A program made the position numbers and the translations under genes. A stretch of DNA of 64,000 nucleotides from Microbulbifer sp. ALW1 (GTDB taxonomy: Bacteria > Pseudomonadota > Gammaproteobacteria > Pseudomonadales > Cellvibrionaceae): contig NZ_CP047569.1 in NCBI RefSeq assembly GCF_009903625.1, forward strand, positions 888,001-952,000, given 5' to 3'. A model generated the notes under the pieces. That model was not told where the DNA came from and ran no database searches. It saw nothing but the letters and a program-made list of their open reading frames with translations. The number at the start of each line of letters is the position of its first letter. Positions within the stretch are counted from its first letter, which is position 1. Shown here piece after piece: positions 51,384 through 60,824 of the stretch.

Positions 51384-51442
51384 TATGGGTGCGGTTGGGT
51401 CAGGGGGCGTCTGGGACGCTTAGATAATTACTTTCAGAATAG

Positions 51443-51817
51443 TTACTTCCAGAACTGCCACCACTTCTTGCTGTTCTCAGCACGTGCGGCCTGGCCCTGT
51501 TCGGATCCCTTGTCCATTTCCTTGCGTTCCTGCTCTGCCTTCTTGGCGCTCTGTGCTTCGAGCCCCTTGGGCATTTTTTCCTTGCCTTCTTCCGTTGGTT
51601 CTTCTGCGCTATTGCGCTTTTCCTTGGCTTTCATCGCCTTGTCTTCTGCCATCTGGCGCTTTTCTGCAGCTATCAAAGCCTGCTTTTCCGTGCCGGTTTT
51701 GGCTTCCGCAGATACCTTGGCTTCCTTCATTTCCTTGCCGGTAACGTCAGGCTTGTCGGCCAGGGCTGGCGCAGAAAATACCAGGCTGATCACCGCGGCG
51801 GTAAGAATCTTGTTCAT
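51443..51817 (-). CDS. Secreted highly charged protein, function unknown
   Basis: Not recognised. A 124-residue protein with a signal peptide (MNKILTAAVISLVFSAPALA) followed by a Lys/Glu/Ala-rich, probably helical coiled-coil region (residues 28-110) and an aromatic C-terminus (KKWWQFWK). It is a single-gene unit with its own terminator downstream. It could be a periplasmic stress or metal-binding protein, but nothing identifies it. Confidence 0.6.
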   Translation of the reverse strand: MNKILTAAVISLVFSAPALADKPDVTGKEMKEAKVSAEAKTGTEKQALIAAEKRQMAEDKAMKAKEKRNSAEEPTEEGKEKMPKGLEAQSAKKAEQERKEMDKGSEQGQAARAENSKKWWQFWK

Positions 51818-52035
51818 GGTTTCTCCAACAATTGTGAAAATTTGTAGGGGTAATTCTGACGTATGTGGATGAATTTATGCTGAACGAAAGGCTTGATAGT
51901 GTGATGGGGTTATCGTTCTCTGTATTTAAAGTGCGATTCACCGGGAGCTGATTTTGTGGATTGGTTCGTCGCGGAAACTGCTGGGGTAAGCGCCTGAAAA
52001 TCTGCAGTATGCTGCTTAAGCTTGCGAGATGGACT

Positions 52036-52479
52036 TCACTTGATAAAGTCAGAGTGTTCTATGTGTTTGCGCTTCAAATACTTTGTGCGTTGTATATATT
52101 GATTGTGCATGCACATTCTATTATTCCAATTCGTATCACTATCTGTTTCGGAGCTTGACCTGATTGCGGAGTCTTCCAGTTTGCACTGTACAATTGAATC
52201 TTCATGCCATTTAATTTGTGCATCTTCCAGATTACCAGTGACACTGGTAATGCTTGAGAGTAGCTTAAGATATTCCGTCTCTAGACTTTGCTTGGCGCTA
52301 TTCTCGAAAAACTCTAAACACTTGCTTGCATAATGTCTGTATTGGGCGCTTGCTTTGAGGCTCTTGCACTCAAATATTTCTGTAGCTTCGAAATTAAAGC
52401 TCCCACTATTAACACCAAACTTCTCAGCCCAGCTTGGGCCAGAGAGAAGAATAAATAAAACGAAAATAATACGTTTCAT
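52036..52479 (-). CDS. LprI/DUF1311-like lysozyme-inhibitor-type protein
   Basis: A 147-residue secreted protein with a signal peptide (ending PSWAE). The cysteine and helix pattern, EIFECKSLKASAQ, YASKCLEFFENS, LEDAQIKWHEDSIVQCK and RMCMHNQYIQRTKYLK, resembles the LprI/DUF1311 domain (DAQ..W..YRD..C ... C....T..R). LprI-like proteins inhibit lysozyme. The gene is clearly AT-richer than its neighbours and may have been acquired by transfer. The next gene on the same strand, upstream, is 30 bp away. Confidence 0.6.
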   Translation of the reverse strand: MKRIIFVLFILLSGPSWAEKFGVNSGSFNFEATEIFECKSLKASAQYRHYASKCLEFFENSAKQSLETEYLKLLSSITSVTGNLEDAQIKWHEDSIVQCKLEDSAIRSSSETDSDTNWNNRMCMHNQYIQRTKYLKRKHIEHSDFIK

Positions 52480-52509
52480 GGTCTTGTTCCTTTGTATTGT
52501 TTGAGCAGG

Positions 52510-53298
52510 TTAAATATCTTCGAGCACTTTCTTGTTCGGGTTGGATGGGGGGAGGCTGTCGATGAAAGCCTGCGCTTCTCTTACTCTGCGCTGGTTCTCC
52601 TCGCTCAGCTGGTGGTAGGGCGTGTCTATCCCCAGGTAGCGATCCGGATTTGGGATGGAAATCAGGTGGTACCTCGGTGTAAATTCGAGAGGTGTTAATA
52701 CAAAGCTGTCGCCACCCAGAATAAAAAATCTCCCGGTAATTGTCCTGAAAGAGTGTCGACTGATTTTTTTGAGCTTTTGGTGTTCCTCGGCATCGTTACC
52801 ATCGAGTTCCTGGTATTTGCGGTGCAGATTACCGGGATTGATTGCTTCGCCGGTATCCGGGTTGAAATGCCAGACGTATGCGCGCAGTTCAATTTTGAGC
52901 GTCCGGCGAATCTCGTCTTTTTCGAGTGGCTTGCTCTGTGGCGCCTTGGCCGTTGGCATCGTTTTCCCGGTTACTCGCTCCCAGTCCTTCCAGATTCCCT
53001 CCCAGTGAATAGATCCGCCTGATTGATCCCTGTTGACCTTGAGAGTCACTACATCCATTTGTTGATCTTCGAATGGATTGAGGGTGAATTCATTGTTTTC
53101 GGATTCGAGTAGCTTGGTGTTGACGCGGACAATGCGGTAGCGGGACGCGTAGTAGATTTTTCGGTCGATGGAGGGCTGGTTGTATTGGTAGATTCTTTGT
53201 TCTTCTTCGGGAGTTACCTGTTCGAAGAGTTTTTGCGGTTCGGCCGTTGCCAGTGGCGACAGGCAGAGGAACAGGAGGAGTCTGAAGAGGTTGGGCAT
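52510..53298 (-). CDS. Hypothetical secreted protein
   Basis: Not recognised. A 262-residue protein with a signal peptide (MPNLFRLLLFLCLSPLATA) and mixed alpha/beta sequence with no domain I can name. The C-terminal half includes FRTITGRFFILGGDSFVLTPLEFTPRYHLIS and a conserved-looking pattern RYLGIDTPYHQLSEENQRR. It is upstream of, and 30 bp from, the LprI-like gene, so they may be co-transcribed and share a role outside the cell. Confidence 0.6.
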   Translation of the reverse strand: MPNLFRLLLFLCLSPLATAEPQKLFEQVTPEEEQRIYQYNQPSIDRKIYYASRYRIVRVNTKLLESENNEFTLNPFEDQQMDVVTLKVNRDQSGGSIHWEGIWKDWERVTGKTMPTAKAPQSKPLEKDEIRRTLKIELRAYVWHFNPDTGEAINPGNLHRKYQELDGNDAEEHQKLKKISRHSFRTITGRFFILGGDSFVLTPLEFTPRYHLISIPNPDRYLGIDTPYHQLSEENQRRVREAQAFIDSLPPSNPNKKVLEDI

Positions 53299-53377
53299 GG
53301 GTGCACTAGGGATTGGGGGCTTTAGTGCAGGGTAGTCGAGTTGAAGTGATGCCGGGCTTCTGCGGGGGCGGAAGAAT

Positions 53378-53401
53378 CGTAATAGCCTAAGGGCTATTAC
53401 G
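53378..53401. repeat. Perfect palindrome near tRNA-Phe
   Basis: CGTAATAGCC-TAA-GGGCTATTACG: a 10-bp inverted repeat with a 3-base spacer, about 95 bp from the tRNA terminator on the side away from the gene. Palindromic stretches with similar flanks follow tRNA genes in many marine gammaproteobacteria, possibly as insertion or transcript-processing sites. No integrase is nearby. Confidence 0.5.
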
Positions 53402-53494
53402 ACCCTGCGGGCTTCGCACTTCGTGCTCGTTGCAAATCGCTGGCGCGATTAGTCGAACCGCGGTGGTTCTCAGCCGGCTCCGGACAACGGATAC

Positions 53495-53530
53495 AAAAAA
53501 AGCCCCATTCTTGCGAATGGGGCTTTTTTT
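53495..53530 (-). terminator. Terminator of tRNA-Phe
   Basis: AAAAAAAGCCCCATTC and GAATGGGGCTTTTTTT pair perfectly around a short loop, immediately after the 3' end of tRNA-Phe on the minus strand. Confidence 0.92.
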
Positions 53531-53533
53531 GTA

Positions 53534-53609
53534 TGGTGCCCAGAGGCGGAATCGAACCACCGACACGGGGATTTTCAATCCCCTGCTCTACCGACTGAGC
53601 TATCTGGGC
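53534..53609 (-). tRNA. tRNA-Phe (GAA anticodon)
   Basis: The minus-strand sequence folds as a standard 76-nt tRNA: acceptor GCCCAGA/TCTGGGC, D-arm AGCTCAGTCGGTAGAGC, anticodon stem GGGGA/TCCCC with loop TTGAAAA, T-arm GGTTCGATTCC, and encoded CCA. Anticodon GAA reads UUY (Phe). Confidence 0.97.
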
Positions 53610-53718
53610 TTCGCTTTATTCGGGGTGTCCCCTGCAGCGAGGCGCGTATTAAACCTGCTCTTCTGGGGGAGTCAACCCCTTGATTGATAAATAGTTTTTT
53701 CAGTTGGTAAGCGGTTGC

Positions 53719-54000
53719 TTACTTGTCGCCATCTTGCTCGGGTACATAGCCGTCAGCGGCGTCGTAATCTTCGCCGCTGAAGAATTTGCTCATCTGTTCT
53801 GCCAGGTAGGCGCGGGAGGAGGGCTCCATCATGTTGAGGCGTTTTTCATTGATCAGCATGGTCTGGTGGGCCATCCACTCCTGCCAGGCTTTGGCGGAGA
53901 CGTTCTCAAAGATGTCCTGGCCTTTGGGGCCGGGGAAGGGCGGATTGGGGAGGCCTTCCAGTTCTTCCTGATATTTGCGGCAGAAGACGGTACGGGACAT
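53719..54000 (-). CDS. yggX: Probable Fe(II)-trafficking/oxidative damage protection protein YggX
   Basis: YggX is a small cytoplasmic protein that protects iron-sulfur enzymes from oxidation. The 93-residue product has the conserved Cys in [16 protein letters not shown] and the motif [18 protein letters not shown]. It starts at the second methionine (MSRTV), which matches the usual length. It lies just after mutY on the same strand, the order found in E. coli (mutY-yggX), so both belong to a repair/oxidative-stress operon. Confidence 0.95.
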   Translation of the reverse strand: MSRTVFCRKYQEELEGLPNPPFPGPKGQDIFENVSAKAWQEWMAHQTMLINEKRLNMMEPSSRAYLAEQMSKFFSGEDYDAADGYVPEQDGDK

Positions 54001-54017
54001 GGGTTCTCCTAACTTAT

Positions 54018-55157
54018 TCAGCACGGGGCCAGCAAAGGGTCCCGAAACGCTACGAGCTGTTTAACCAGCTTGGCAATGGGTGCCGGCAATCCGAGATCCT
54101 GTCCGGATCTGGGCCGGTCGAGCTGGCGCAGTTTATACCAGCCGCTGGCTCCTTCTGCCACCTGTGCGGGTTTGCGCGGCAGACTTATCCACACCGGGTG
54201 GATATCCAGGTGAAAGTGGCTGAAGGTGTGGCGCATGGGCGGCAGGGCCTGAACCTCGCTGGCATCCAGGTCTTGTGCGGCCAGCCACTCCTGGGCGCTG
54301 GCTTCGCCGCCGTCGTCCCCTTCCAGCTGTGGTGGTATCCACAGGCCGCCCCAGATGCCGCTGGCGGGGCGCTGTTCCAGGTAGAGTTCGCCGTCGTGCT
54401 CGATCAGCAACAGGGTAGTCTGGCGCTCAGGCTTTTCCTTTTTGGGTTTCTTGCCCGGGTAGTCGGTGGGGTTGCCCTGGGCGCGGGCGATGCAGTGGCT
54501 CTCGAAAGGGCAGCGCTCGCAGGCGGGTTTCGAGCGGGTGCACAGGGTGGCGCCGAGGTCCATCATCGCCTGGGTATAGTCACCGGTGCGCTCCTCGGGC
54601 GTGTAACGCTCGGCAATGTCCCACATCTTTTTGGCTACGGCGGTTTGCCCCGGCCAGCCTTCGACCGCGTGTATACGAGCCAGCACCCGCTTCACGTTGC
54701 CATCCAGGATCGCCGCTTTCAGGCCCATGCTGATGCTGGCGATGGCGCCGGCGGTGGAGCGGCCGATTCCGGGTAACTCCGCCAGTGCTTCCACATCCCT
54801 CGGGAATTCACCACCGTGCTCGCTGACCACTGTCTGCGCGCACTTGTGCAGGTTGCGCGCGCGGGCGTAGTAGCCGAGGCCGCTCCAGTGGGCGAGTACC
54901 TGATCCTGGCTGGCGGAAGCCAGCGCCTGCACTGTGGGAAAAGATTCCATAAAGCGCAGGTAATACGGAATAACAGCCGTGACCTGGGTTTGCTGCAGCA
55001 TGATCTCTGACACCCACACCCGGTACGGGTTGATGTTTTGCTGCCACGGCAGGTCGTGGCGACCGTGCTGGTCGAACCACTTGAGCAGGGCTTGCTGGAA
55101 GCGGGCTGGCGTCTTGGGCTTAACCGGAAGCTTGGTATCTGGATCGGATTTGGACAT
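54018..55157 (-). CDS. mutY: Adenine DNA glycosylase MutY
   Basis: MutY removes adenine misincorporated opposite 8-oxoguanine. The HhH motif [15 protein letters not shown] with the catalytic Asp in [14 protein letters not shown], the catalytic Glu in EIMLQQTQV, and the [4Fe-4S] cysteines [17 protein letters not shown] (C-x6-C-x2-C-x5-C) are present. The C-terminal NUDIX-like domain spans about residues 240-365. The 379-residue length is normal. The yggX gene follows 17 bp later. Confidence 0.95.
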   Translation of the reverse strand: MSKSDPDTKLPVKPKTPARFQQALLKWFDQHGRHDLPWQQNINPYRVWVSEIMLQQTQVTAVIPYYLRFMESFPTVQALASASQDQVLAHWSGLGYYARARNLHKCAQTVVSEHGGEFPRDVEALAELPGIGRSTAGAIASISMGLKAAILDGNVKRVLARIHAVEGWPGQTAVAKKMWDIAERYTPEERTGDYTQAMMDLGATLCTRSKPACERCPFESHCIARAQGNPTDYPGKKPKKEKPERQTTLLLIEHDGELYLEQRPASGIWGGLWIPPQLEGDDGGEASAQEWLAAQDLDASEVQALPPMRHTFSHFHLDIHPVWISLPRKPAQVAEGASGWYKLRQLDRPRSGQDLGLPAPIAKLVKQLVAFRDPLLAPC

Positions 55158-55162
55158 GGTCT

Positions 55163-55195
55163 GAAATGAAAATGGGCACCGCGAAGGGTGCCCAT
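55163..55195 (-). terminator. Likely terminator of the AsmA gene
   Basis: ATGGGCACC and GGTGCCCAT pair, followed on the minus strand by TTTTCATTT. It sits between the AsmA stop and the mutY start, so it would end the AsmA transcript. Confidence 0.65.
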
Positions 55196-55256
55196 GCTAC
55201 TGCTTTCTGGCTATTCGTCCTACCGGCGATTGCCGACTGGCAACGACCGAGAGTGA

Positions 55257-57359
55257 TTAGTCCCCCCGGTTGAACAGCCCTTTGAACTTGTCTTTCAGTT
55301 TGTCTTTCAGCTCTTCGGTCTTTTCGCGGGCTTTGTCGCCGTACTCTTTCTCAGCTTTGTACTTCAGTTCGTCGCGGATCAGGTCGTCGATGCGGCGGCT
55401 GTCGGGTTTGCAGGTGCTGGCGCCGGCCTCGTTGAAGGCCGCTTTGCAGCGCAGGGGCAGCGGGCGATTGCGCCAGCGGCTGTTCTGGACCGAGCAGCCA
55501 TTGCCCGAGGTCTTCTCACCCACGAGGGCCAGGCCCAGGGCGAAGTCGAAATCCTGTTGCTCCAGGTTAACGGTACCGTCGCCGGAGAGGGCGATATTTT
55601 CGATACCGGCGTTGATGCCCTCTACCTTGGCGACATCACCGTTCAGGTTCACGCTGGCGCGCAGGTCCTGCAGGCGGGTTTGCGCCGGCCACTCTCTTTC
55701 CGGCATCGCGGTTTTTTCCGCGTAACTCACCAGCTGGCACATGCCCTTTTCAAGGTTGAATGGTGCCAGTGCCAGCTCGGCGGCGTTCAGCTGTACCGCT
55801 GCGCGCAGGTTTTTCTGCAGGGCCAGGGTGTCGGCACCGTTCGTCTGGCCTACCCAGGTAAGGTCGGTTTTACCGGACAAGGTGACCTTTTTCTGGTTGG
55901 CCGCTTCCGGTTCGTCGCTGGCGAACAGGGCTTCCTGCACCTTGGAAATTTCCACACCGGTAAGGCCGCCGCTCAGTTCACCGCGGGCGGAGGCGCCGCG
56001 GGCATTAAATACGCCGGTGCTGTTCAGCTGGCCGCCGTAGAGTCCAGCTGCCAGCTGGTTGAGCTGATACAGGCCGTTATTGACGTTAACTGCCAGCTGC
56101 GGCTTGTCGATTTCAAAATCCAGTGCATGCAGCTTTTCGAGGGTCAGGTTCAGGCGTGCATTGAAGCCGCGCATGGCTTCCAGCGGCAGCGGTACCGGTT
56201 GTGCGGCGGCAACATCGGCGGCCAGCGCATCTTCCTCCGGGGTGGCTACCGGGGGCGGTAGGTAATCGTCCACATTCAGGTCGCCACCGGTCAGGGTCAG
56301 TGCGACCGAGGGAATGTCGCCGGCCTGATAGCTGGCGCTGCCATTAAACGCGTGATCGTCCAGTTTCAGTTGCAGCGGCTCCAGGTTCAGCTGTTTATCG
56401 GTGCCGCTGATGTCGGACTCGATACTGAATTTTTTCAGGGCGCTGGTACTCTGGGCCTTGTACTCGCTGCCCACCGCGGCGAGCCAGCCGGTCAGGGGCT
56501 CGGCCTTGGCATTCAGGTTGAGTTGAATCTGCCAGGGGGCGTCGGCCTCAACCCGGCGCACATTGCCGCGCAGGGTCACTTCCGCTTCCGAACCTTTGGC
56601 GCCGGTGAGTTTGATATTGGCAGGCTGCACCCGCAGGCCATTGAGGCCCTCATCGATGGCGAGGGTGCTGTGAATATCGAGATTTACCGGGTCCGGGAAA
56701 TCGCTGCCCGCCAGCTCCGCGCTGAGCTGCACGTCACCGGGCTTGCCACCCGGCACCAGATTGTCTGCGGCGATGCGCAGTTTGGTGATGGCGTATTCGG
56801 AGCCGGCCTGCATATCGCGGTAGCGCAGTGCGCCATCTTCCAGACGCAACTGCTCGAGGGCGATTTCGAGACCGGAGGCTGCGGAAGATTCTTCCTCGGG
56901 AACGTCCAGCTTGGGTGGCTGTTCTTTTTTCTGCTGTGCGTCGAGCTTGGCTTTTGCCTCTATGGCATCGGTAATCAGCTCCCAGTTGCCCTTACCGTTT
57001 TTGTCCACGGTAAGTTCCACTTGCGGGCCAATCAGGGCGATCTCTTTCGCCTCGATGCGTTTGTCCAGCAGGGGCATCAGCGCCACACCCACGGCAACGC
57101 GGTCGGCTTCCAGCAGGGATTCACTGGGCAGTGCCAGTGGCGCGACTTTCACGCCCTCCAGTTTGAGCGCGATGTTGGGCCAAAGTTGCCAGCCGATGTC
57201 GCCATCGAGGGTCAGCGCAATGCCCTGATCCGCAGCCAGCTGCACGATTTTGGGTTTGTACTGGTTGGCGTCGAGGCCGGAGAGGAACCAGGCAATAACG
57301 CCGGCAAAGAGAACAAAAAGAACAACGAGGGTAATCAGTCCGCGTTTGATCCAGGCCAT
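55257..57359 (-). CDS. AsmA-family protein
   Basis: A 700-residue protein with an N-terminal membrane helix (residues 8-28, TLVVLFVLFAGVIAWFLSGLD) and a long periplasmic AsmA-like beta-groove. DANQYKPKIVQLAADQGIAL and LDGDIGWQLWPNIALKLEGV near residues 29-77 are family hallmarks. AsmA-family proteins carry phospholipids between the membranes. The C-terminus has a Lys/Asp-rich helical tail (KEKYGDKAREKTEEL-like). It belongs to a separate transcript from the receptor gene upstream. Confidence 0.9.
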   Translation of the reverse strand: MAWIKRGLITLVVLFVLFAGVIAWFLSGLDANQYKPKIVQLAADQGIALTLDGDIGWQLWPNIALKLEGVKVAPLALPSESLLEADRVAVGVALMPLLDKRIEAKEIALIGPQVELTVDKNGKGNWELITDAIEAKAKLDAQQKKEQPPKLDVPEEESSAASGLEIALEQLRLEDGALRYRDMQAGSEYAITKLRIAADNLVPGGKPGDVQLSAELAGSDFPDPVNLDIHSTLAIDEGLNGLRVQPANIKLTGAKGSEAEVTLRGNVRRVEADAPWQIQLNLNAKAEPLTGWLAAVGSEYKAQSTSALKKFSIESDISGTDKQLNLEPLQLKLDDHAFNGSASYQAGDIPSVALTLTGGDLNVDDYLPPPVATPEEDALAADVAAAQPVPLPLEAMRGFNARLNLTLEKLHALDFEIDKPQLAVNVNNGLYQLNQLAAGLYGGQLNSTGVFNARGASARGELSGGLTGVEISKVQEALFASDEPEAANQKKVTLSGKTDLTWVGQTNGADTLALQKNLRAAVQLNAAELALAPFNLEKGMCQLVSYAEKTAMPEREWPAQTRLQDLRASVNLNGDVAKVEGINAGIENIALSGDGTVNLEQQDFDFALGLALVGEKTSGNGCSVQNSRWRNRPLPLRCKAAFNEAGASTCKPDSRRIDDLIRDELKYKAEKEYGDKAREKTEELKDKLKDKFKGLFNRGD

Positions 57360-57400
57360 ACAGGGCGCATCCTTATTCTGGAGTTGGCGAGAAGGGAACG

Positions 57401-57428
57401 GTGCCCGGATAGCAATCTATCCGGGCAC
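57401..57428 (-). terminator. Perfect hairpin after the ZnuD-like gene
   Basis: GTGCCCGGATAG and CTATCCGGGCAC form a perfect 12-bp stem with a 4-base CAAT loop, about 30 bp past the stop of the receptor gene on the minus strand. No T-run follows, so it may be a terminator or a processing hairpin. Confidence 0.55.
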
Positions 57429-57458
57429 TGTGGATGCGACTATTGAAGCAGTTGCCGG

Positions 57459-59654
57459 TCAGAAATGAAACCTTATGCCCGCTTCAATACTGCGTCCCGC
57501 TTCCGGTGCGAAGTCGCGCAACAGTGAGGTAGCGTTGCGAATTTCTTCGTCCAGCAGGTTGCGCGCGTTGGCGAAGACCACCGCATCGTTGCCTGCCAGT
57601 TTGAAGTTGTACTGGGCAGTGAGGTCCATGCGGGTGTAGGCGTCAGTGGTCTCCTCGAAGGCACCCGGACGGTTCTGTTCGGTGGCGTGGGTGTTACGCC
57701 ATTGCCAGTTCCAGTTGGCGTAGTCGCCACCCAGGGCAAAACCGTAGCGCAGGGGCGGCAGGCGTGGTACTTCTCTGGATTCACCGGCAATGTAATCGTC
57801 AAAGTTGGCGCGTACGCTATCGCCGAACAGGGTCAGGCTGAGGCCGCTGACCAGCGGGAACTGCACCGAGGCTTCGGCACCGTAGAAAGTGGCGTCGCGG
57901 TTGCGGTAGCCGTAGATGTCGAACTCGCTCTCTTCATCTTCCAGGCCGGTGTTGGCGGCATAGATATAGTCGGCAATACGGTTGTAGAAAACATTCGCCT
58001 CCACCTTGGCTGCGTGCCAGCCGCGGGCTTCCTGGTTGTGGTGGTGGTAACCCAGCTCCAGGTTGAGGGAGTTTTCCTTATCCAGCTGTTCGTCGCCGAT
58101 GATGTAGCGGGATTCCGCCAGGTGGGCGCCGTCGGCGAACAGCTCCTCGGCCACCGGCGCACGCTCCGCGCTGGTGAGACCGAGACTCAGGTGCTGGTGC
58201 TCGGTGAGGAAATACTGCAGGGCGCCAGACAGTCCCGCCAGGTTGAAGTCCTTGTCGCTACCGTACTCCGGGTTGACGGTGACATTCTCCAGGCGCGCGC
58301 CCAGATCCAGATGCCAGCTGCCCCACTCGCGCTCCTTCATGGTGAAGGCGCCGATGCTGTCGGTGACTGACGGACGAATGAAGGCCTCGTCACCGATGGC
58401 GGCGAAGTCCTTGCGCGACAGCTGCAGGCCGTAGGCGCCGCGCCATTCACCGCCGTTGTCGTGGGTCAGCTCGACGCGGCTCTCCCAGGCTTTGTTGGTA
58501 AAGCGGGTACCTTCGTCGTAGTGGTCGCCGTGTGGCTCCAGTTCCACGTGCTCGTAATCGTTGTGACCGAGGCGGAAACTGAGTTTGTCCCAGTAGTCGC
58601 TGTTGAAGCGGTGCTCGCCCTTGAGGTCATAGCGGGTTTGCGCCAGGTCGATGCGCACACCTTCACCGCCGTGCTCCTCGTGTTCCTCTTCGTGAACCTC
58701 GTCATGTCCCTCTTCCAGCGCGTGGTCCTCGCCCTCCTCGTCTTCGTGGTGGGCGTGGGTGCCAGCGGGGATGCCGTAGTTGTTTTCGAGGCGGTTAACG
58801 GAGAAGCCGACAAAGCCGCTGTCGGTCACCCAGGACAGGCCGGCACTGCCGCTCTTGGCGCGTGCGTTGGTGTTGCCCACAAAGCCGTTGGTGTTGAACT
58901 CTTCCTCGTGGTGCTCCTCACCCTCGTGACCTTCCTCGTGTGCGTCGTGGCCGTCTTCTTCGTGTTCGCGGATAGCAAGCCCGGGGATCTGGGTGTCGCC
59001 GTTCTCGCGGTAGACGCCGTCCAGATACCAGGCCAGGTTGCCCGCACCACCGGACAGGCGGAAGACGCCGGCATCCTGACTGTTGGCAGTATCGTGGCGC
59101 ATTTCCACCGCGCCCTCGATTGCCTCCGGTACCTTGGTAGGAATACGCCCGTCGATCACATTCACCACGCCACCGATGGCGCCGCTGCCATAGCGCAGGG
59201 CCGCGGGGCCGCGCAGGATTTCAATGCTGTTGGCCAGCAGTGGTTCGATGCTGGCGGCGTGGTCAGAACTGGTGTTGGAGGCGTCGGCCACATCCAGGTT
59301 GTCGTTCAGCACCTTGACCCGGTTGGCGCTCTGGCCACGGATCACCGGCAGGCCCACACCACCGCCGAAGGAGGCATTGGCAACGCCCAGCTGGCTGTTC
59401 AGGGTCTGGCCCAGGGTGGCGGCGGCAGATTTACGCAGCTCATCGCCTTTCAGTACGGAAACCGGCGCTGCCACCGCATCGGCGGGCTTGGCCAGTGGCG
59501 AGACGGTGACATTCACCTCTTCGATGGATTCTTTCTTTTCAGCAGCCTGAGCGGAATGAACAGCCTGAGCGGAAGCGGCAGAAGACACAGCAGAAGTCAG
59601 CGCGCAGGCAATGGCCAGCGCCAGAGTGTTTACTCGGTACTTTTCACGAAACAT
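57459..59654 (-). CDS. ZnuD-like TonB-dependent receptor (zinc uptake)
   Basis: A 731-residue outer-membrane receptor. The signal peptide ends near AVSSAASAQA, the plug domain follows (EVNVTVSPLAKPADAVAA, LRGPAALRYGSGAIGGVVNVIDGR), and the barrel ends in GRSIEAGIRFHF. Two loops are loaded with His, Glu and Asp (about residues 229-252 and 300-329), the hallmark of zinc-binding receptors such as ZnuD. The next gene upstream encodes a His-rich small protein. No clear Zur box was found by eye. Confidence 0.85.
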   Translation of the reverse strand: MFREKYRVNTLALAIACALTSAVSSAASAQAVHSAQAAEKKESIEEVNVTVSPLAKPADAVAAPVSVLKGDELRKSAAATLGQTLNSQLGVANASFGGGVGLPVIRGQSANRVKVLNDNLDVADASNTSSDHAASIEPLLANSIEILRGPAALRYGSGAIGGVVNVIDGRIPTKVPEAIEGAVEMRHDTANSQDAGVFRLSGGAGNLAWYLDGVYRENGDTQIPGLAIREHEEDGHDAHEEGHEGEEHHEEEFNTNGFVGNTNARAKSGSAGLSWVTDSGFVGFSVNRLENNYGIPAGTHAHHEDEEGEDHALEEGHDEVHEEEHEEHGGEGVRIDLAQTRYDLKGEHRFNSDYWDKLSFRLGHNDYEHVELEPHGDHYDEGTRFTNKAWESRVELTHDNGGEWRGAYGLQLSRKDFAAIGDEAFIRPSVTDSIGAFTMKEREWGSWHLDLGARLENVTVNPEYGSDKDFNLAGLSGALQYFLTEHQHLSLGLTSAERAPVAEELFADGAHLAESRYIIGDEQLDKENSLNLELGYHHHNQEARGWHAAKVEANVFYNRIADYIYAANTGLEDEESEFDIYGYRNRDATFYGAEASVQFPLVSGLSLTLFGDSVRANFDDYIAGESREVPRLPPLRYGFALGGDYANWNWQWRNTHATEQNRPGAFEETTDAYTRMDLTAQYNFKLAGNDAVVFANARNLLDEEIRNATSLLRDFAPEAGRSIEAGIRFHF

Positions 59655-59769
59655 TTCGAATTATTCCTGTCAATCACAGGCAGCGGCCACCCAAAAGGCC
59701 GGTGCCCGAATGCATAAGCGTTATTAAGCCGCTAACCGGGATATCTACCGGAATCAGCAGCGAGAGTGA

Positions 59770-60060
59770 TTAGCTGAGTGACAGGAGTGCGGGCGGGCCG
59801 CGGGCGGACTGGCGCTCCGGCTGGCAATCGAGTGCCACCGGGGACTGCTGTTCGATATACAGCGGTGCCAGGTCGTCGGAAATGAAGCTGAACTCACTAC
59901 CCACGGGCGCGGGCGTGTGGTTGTGGGACAGGTCGCACAGCTGGTGCGAGCGGTCGTCGATGTGAATATGCTCCGCCAGCACCGGCTGCGCGAGCATCAG
60001 CGCGAACAGCAGTACAAAGCTGACCCACACGGGGGTCTTGTGACGGTAACTCATATTCAT
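59770..60060 (-). CDS. Small His-rich exported protein beside the ZnuD-like receptor
   Basis: A protein of about 96 residues with a signal or membrane segment (VSFVLLFALMLAQPVLAEHIHID), a CDLSHNH motif and several His. It resembles DUF2946-like or related small exported proteins found beside zinc receptors. It starts at a methionine near 60060 or 60054. The two genes are on the same strand, 115 bp apart. The upstream region of this gene is AT-rich and may hold the metal-responsive promoter. Confidence 0.6.
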   Translation of the reverse strand: MNMSYRHKTPVWVSFVLLFALMLAQPVLAEHIHIDDRSHQLCDLSHNHTPAPVGSEFSFISDDLAPLYIEQQSPVALDCQPERQSARGPPALLSLS

Positions 60061-60223
60061 GGGCGGTATGATATTTGATCTTTGTGACGAATCAAGTTTC
60101 ATCTGAGACTATCGGCCAAATTCCGCCCCGTTTGGGCGTATAATTCGCGCCTTCTGTCTCAGGGGCCGGTCAACGGGGCCGCCCTGAATTGCAAACAAGC
60201 TCGCAATCAAGGATGTAGACCTC

Positions 60224-60811
60224 ATGCGCACCGCCAGCGTCAACCGCGACACCCTGGAAACCAAGATCCAGGTCAGCCTCAACCTCGATGGCAAAGGCAC
60301 CGGAAAATTCAATACCGGCGTCCCTTTCCTCGAGCACATGATGGACCAGATCGCCCGCCACGGCATGATTGACCTGGACATCACCTGCGACGGCGACGTG
60401 CACATCGATGATCACCACACCGTGGAAGACATTGGCATCACCCTCGGCAAGGCCATAAACCAGGCCATCGGCGACAAGAAAGGTATGACCCGTTACGGTC
60501 ACGCCTACGTGCCCCTGGACGAAGCGCTATCCCGCGTGGTCATCGACTTCTCCGGCCGCCCGGGTCTCACCATGAACGTGCCCTTCACCCAGAAGCGCAT
60601 CGGCAACTTTGATACCGAGCTGTTCTACGAATTCTTCCAGGGCTTCGTCAACCACGCCCTGGTGACCCTGCACATCGACTGCATCCGCGGCTTCAACGCC
60701 CACCACCAGATCGAAACCGTGTTCAAGGCCTTCGGCCGCGCCCTGCGCATGGCCCTGACCCCGGACCCTAGAATGGAAGGCGCCATGCCCTCCACCAAAG
60801 GCGTACTGTAA
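60224..60811 (+). CDS. hisB: Imidazoleglycerol-phosphate dehydratase HisB
   Basis: HisB catalyses the sixth step of histidine synthesis. The 195-residue, monofunctional form is present; the fused phosphatase of E. coli HisB is absent. Metal-binding motifs include [11 protein letters not shown] and [13 protein letters not shown], and the N-terminus ([19 protein letters not shown]) is typical. It is the first gene of the hisBHAF block. The monofunctional form fits Pseudomonas-type his gene order. Confidence 0.95.
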   Translation: MRTASVNRDTLETKIQVSLNLDGKGTGKFNTGVPFLEHMMDQIARHGMIDLDITCDGDVHIDDHHTVEDIGITLGKAINQAIGDKKGMTRYGHAYVPLDEALSRVVIDFSGRPGLTMNVPFTQKRIGNFDTELFYEFFQGFVNHALVTLHIDCIRGFNAHHQIETVFKAFGRALRMALTPDPRMEGAMPSTKGVL

Positions 60812-60824
60812 GGCGGGAACGAAG

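Noticed and set aside
53378..53609. Possible integration site at tRNA-Phe
   Set aside because: No integrase, no direct repeat of the tRNA 3' end and no phage genes nearby were seen.
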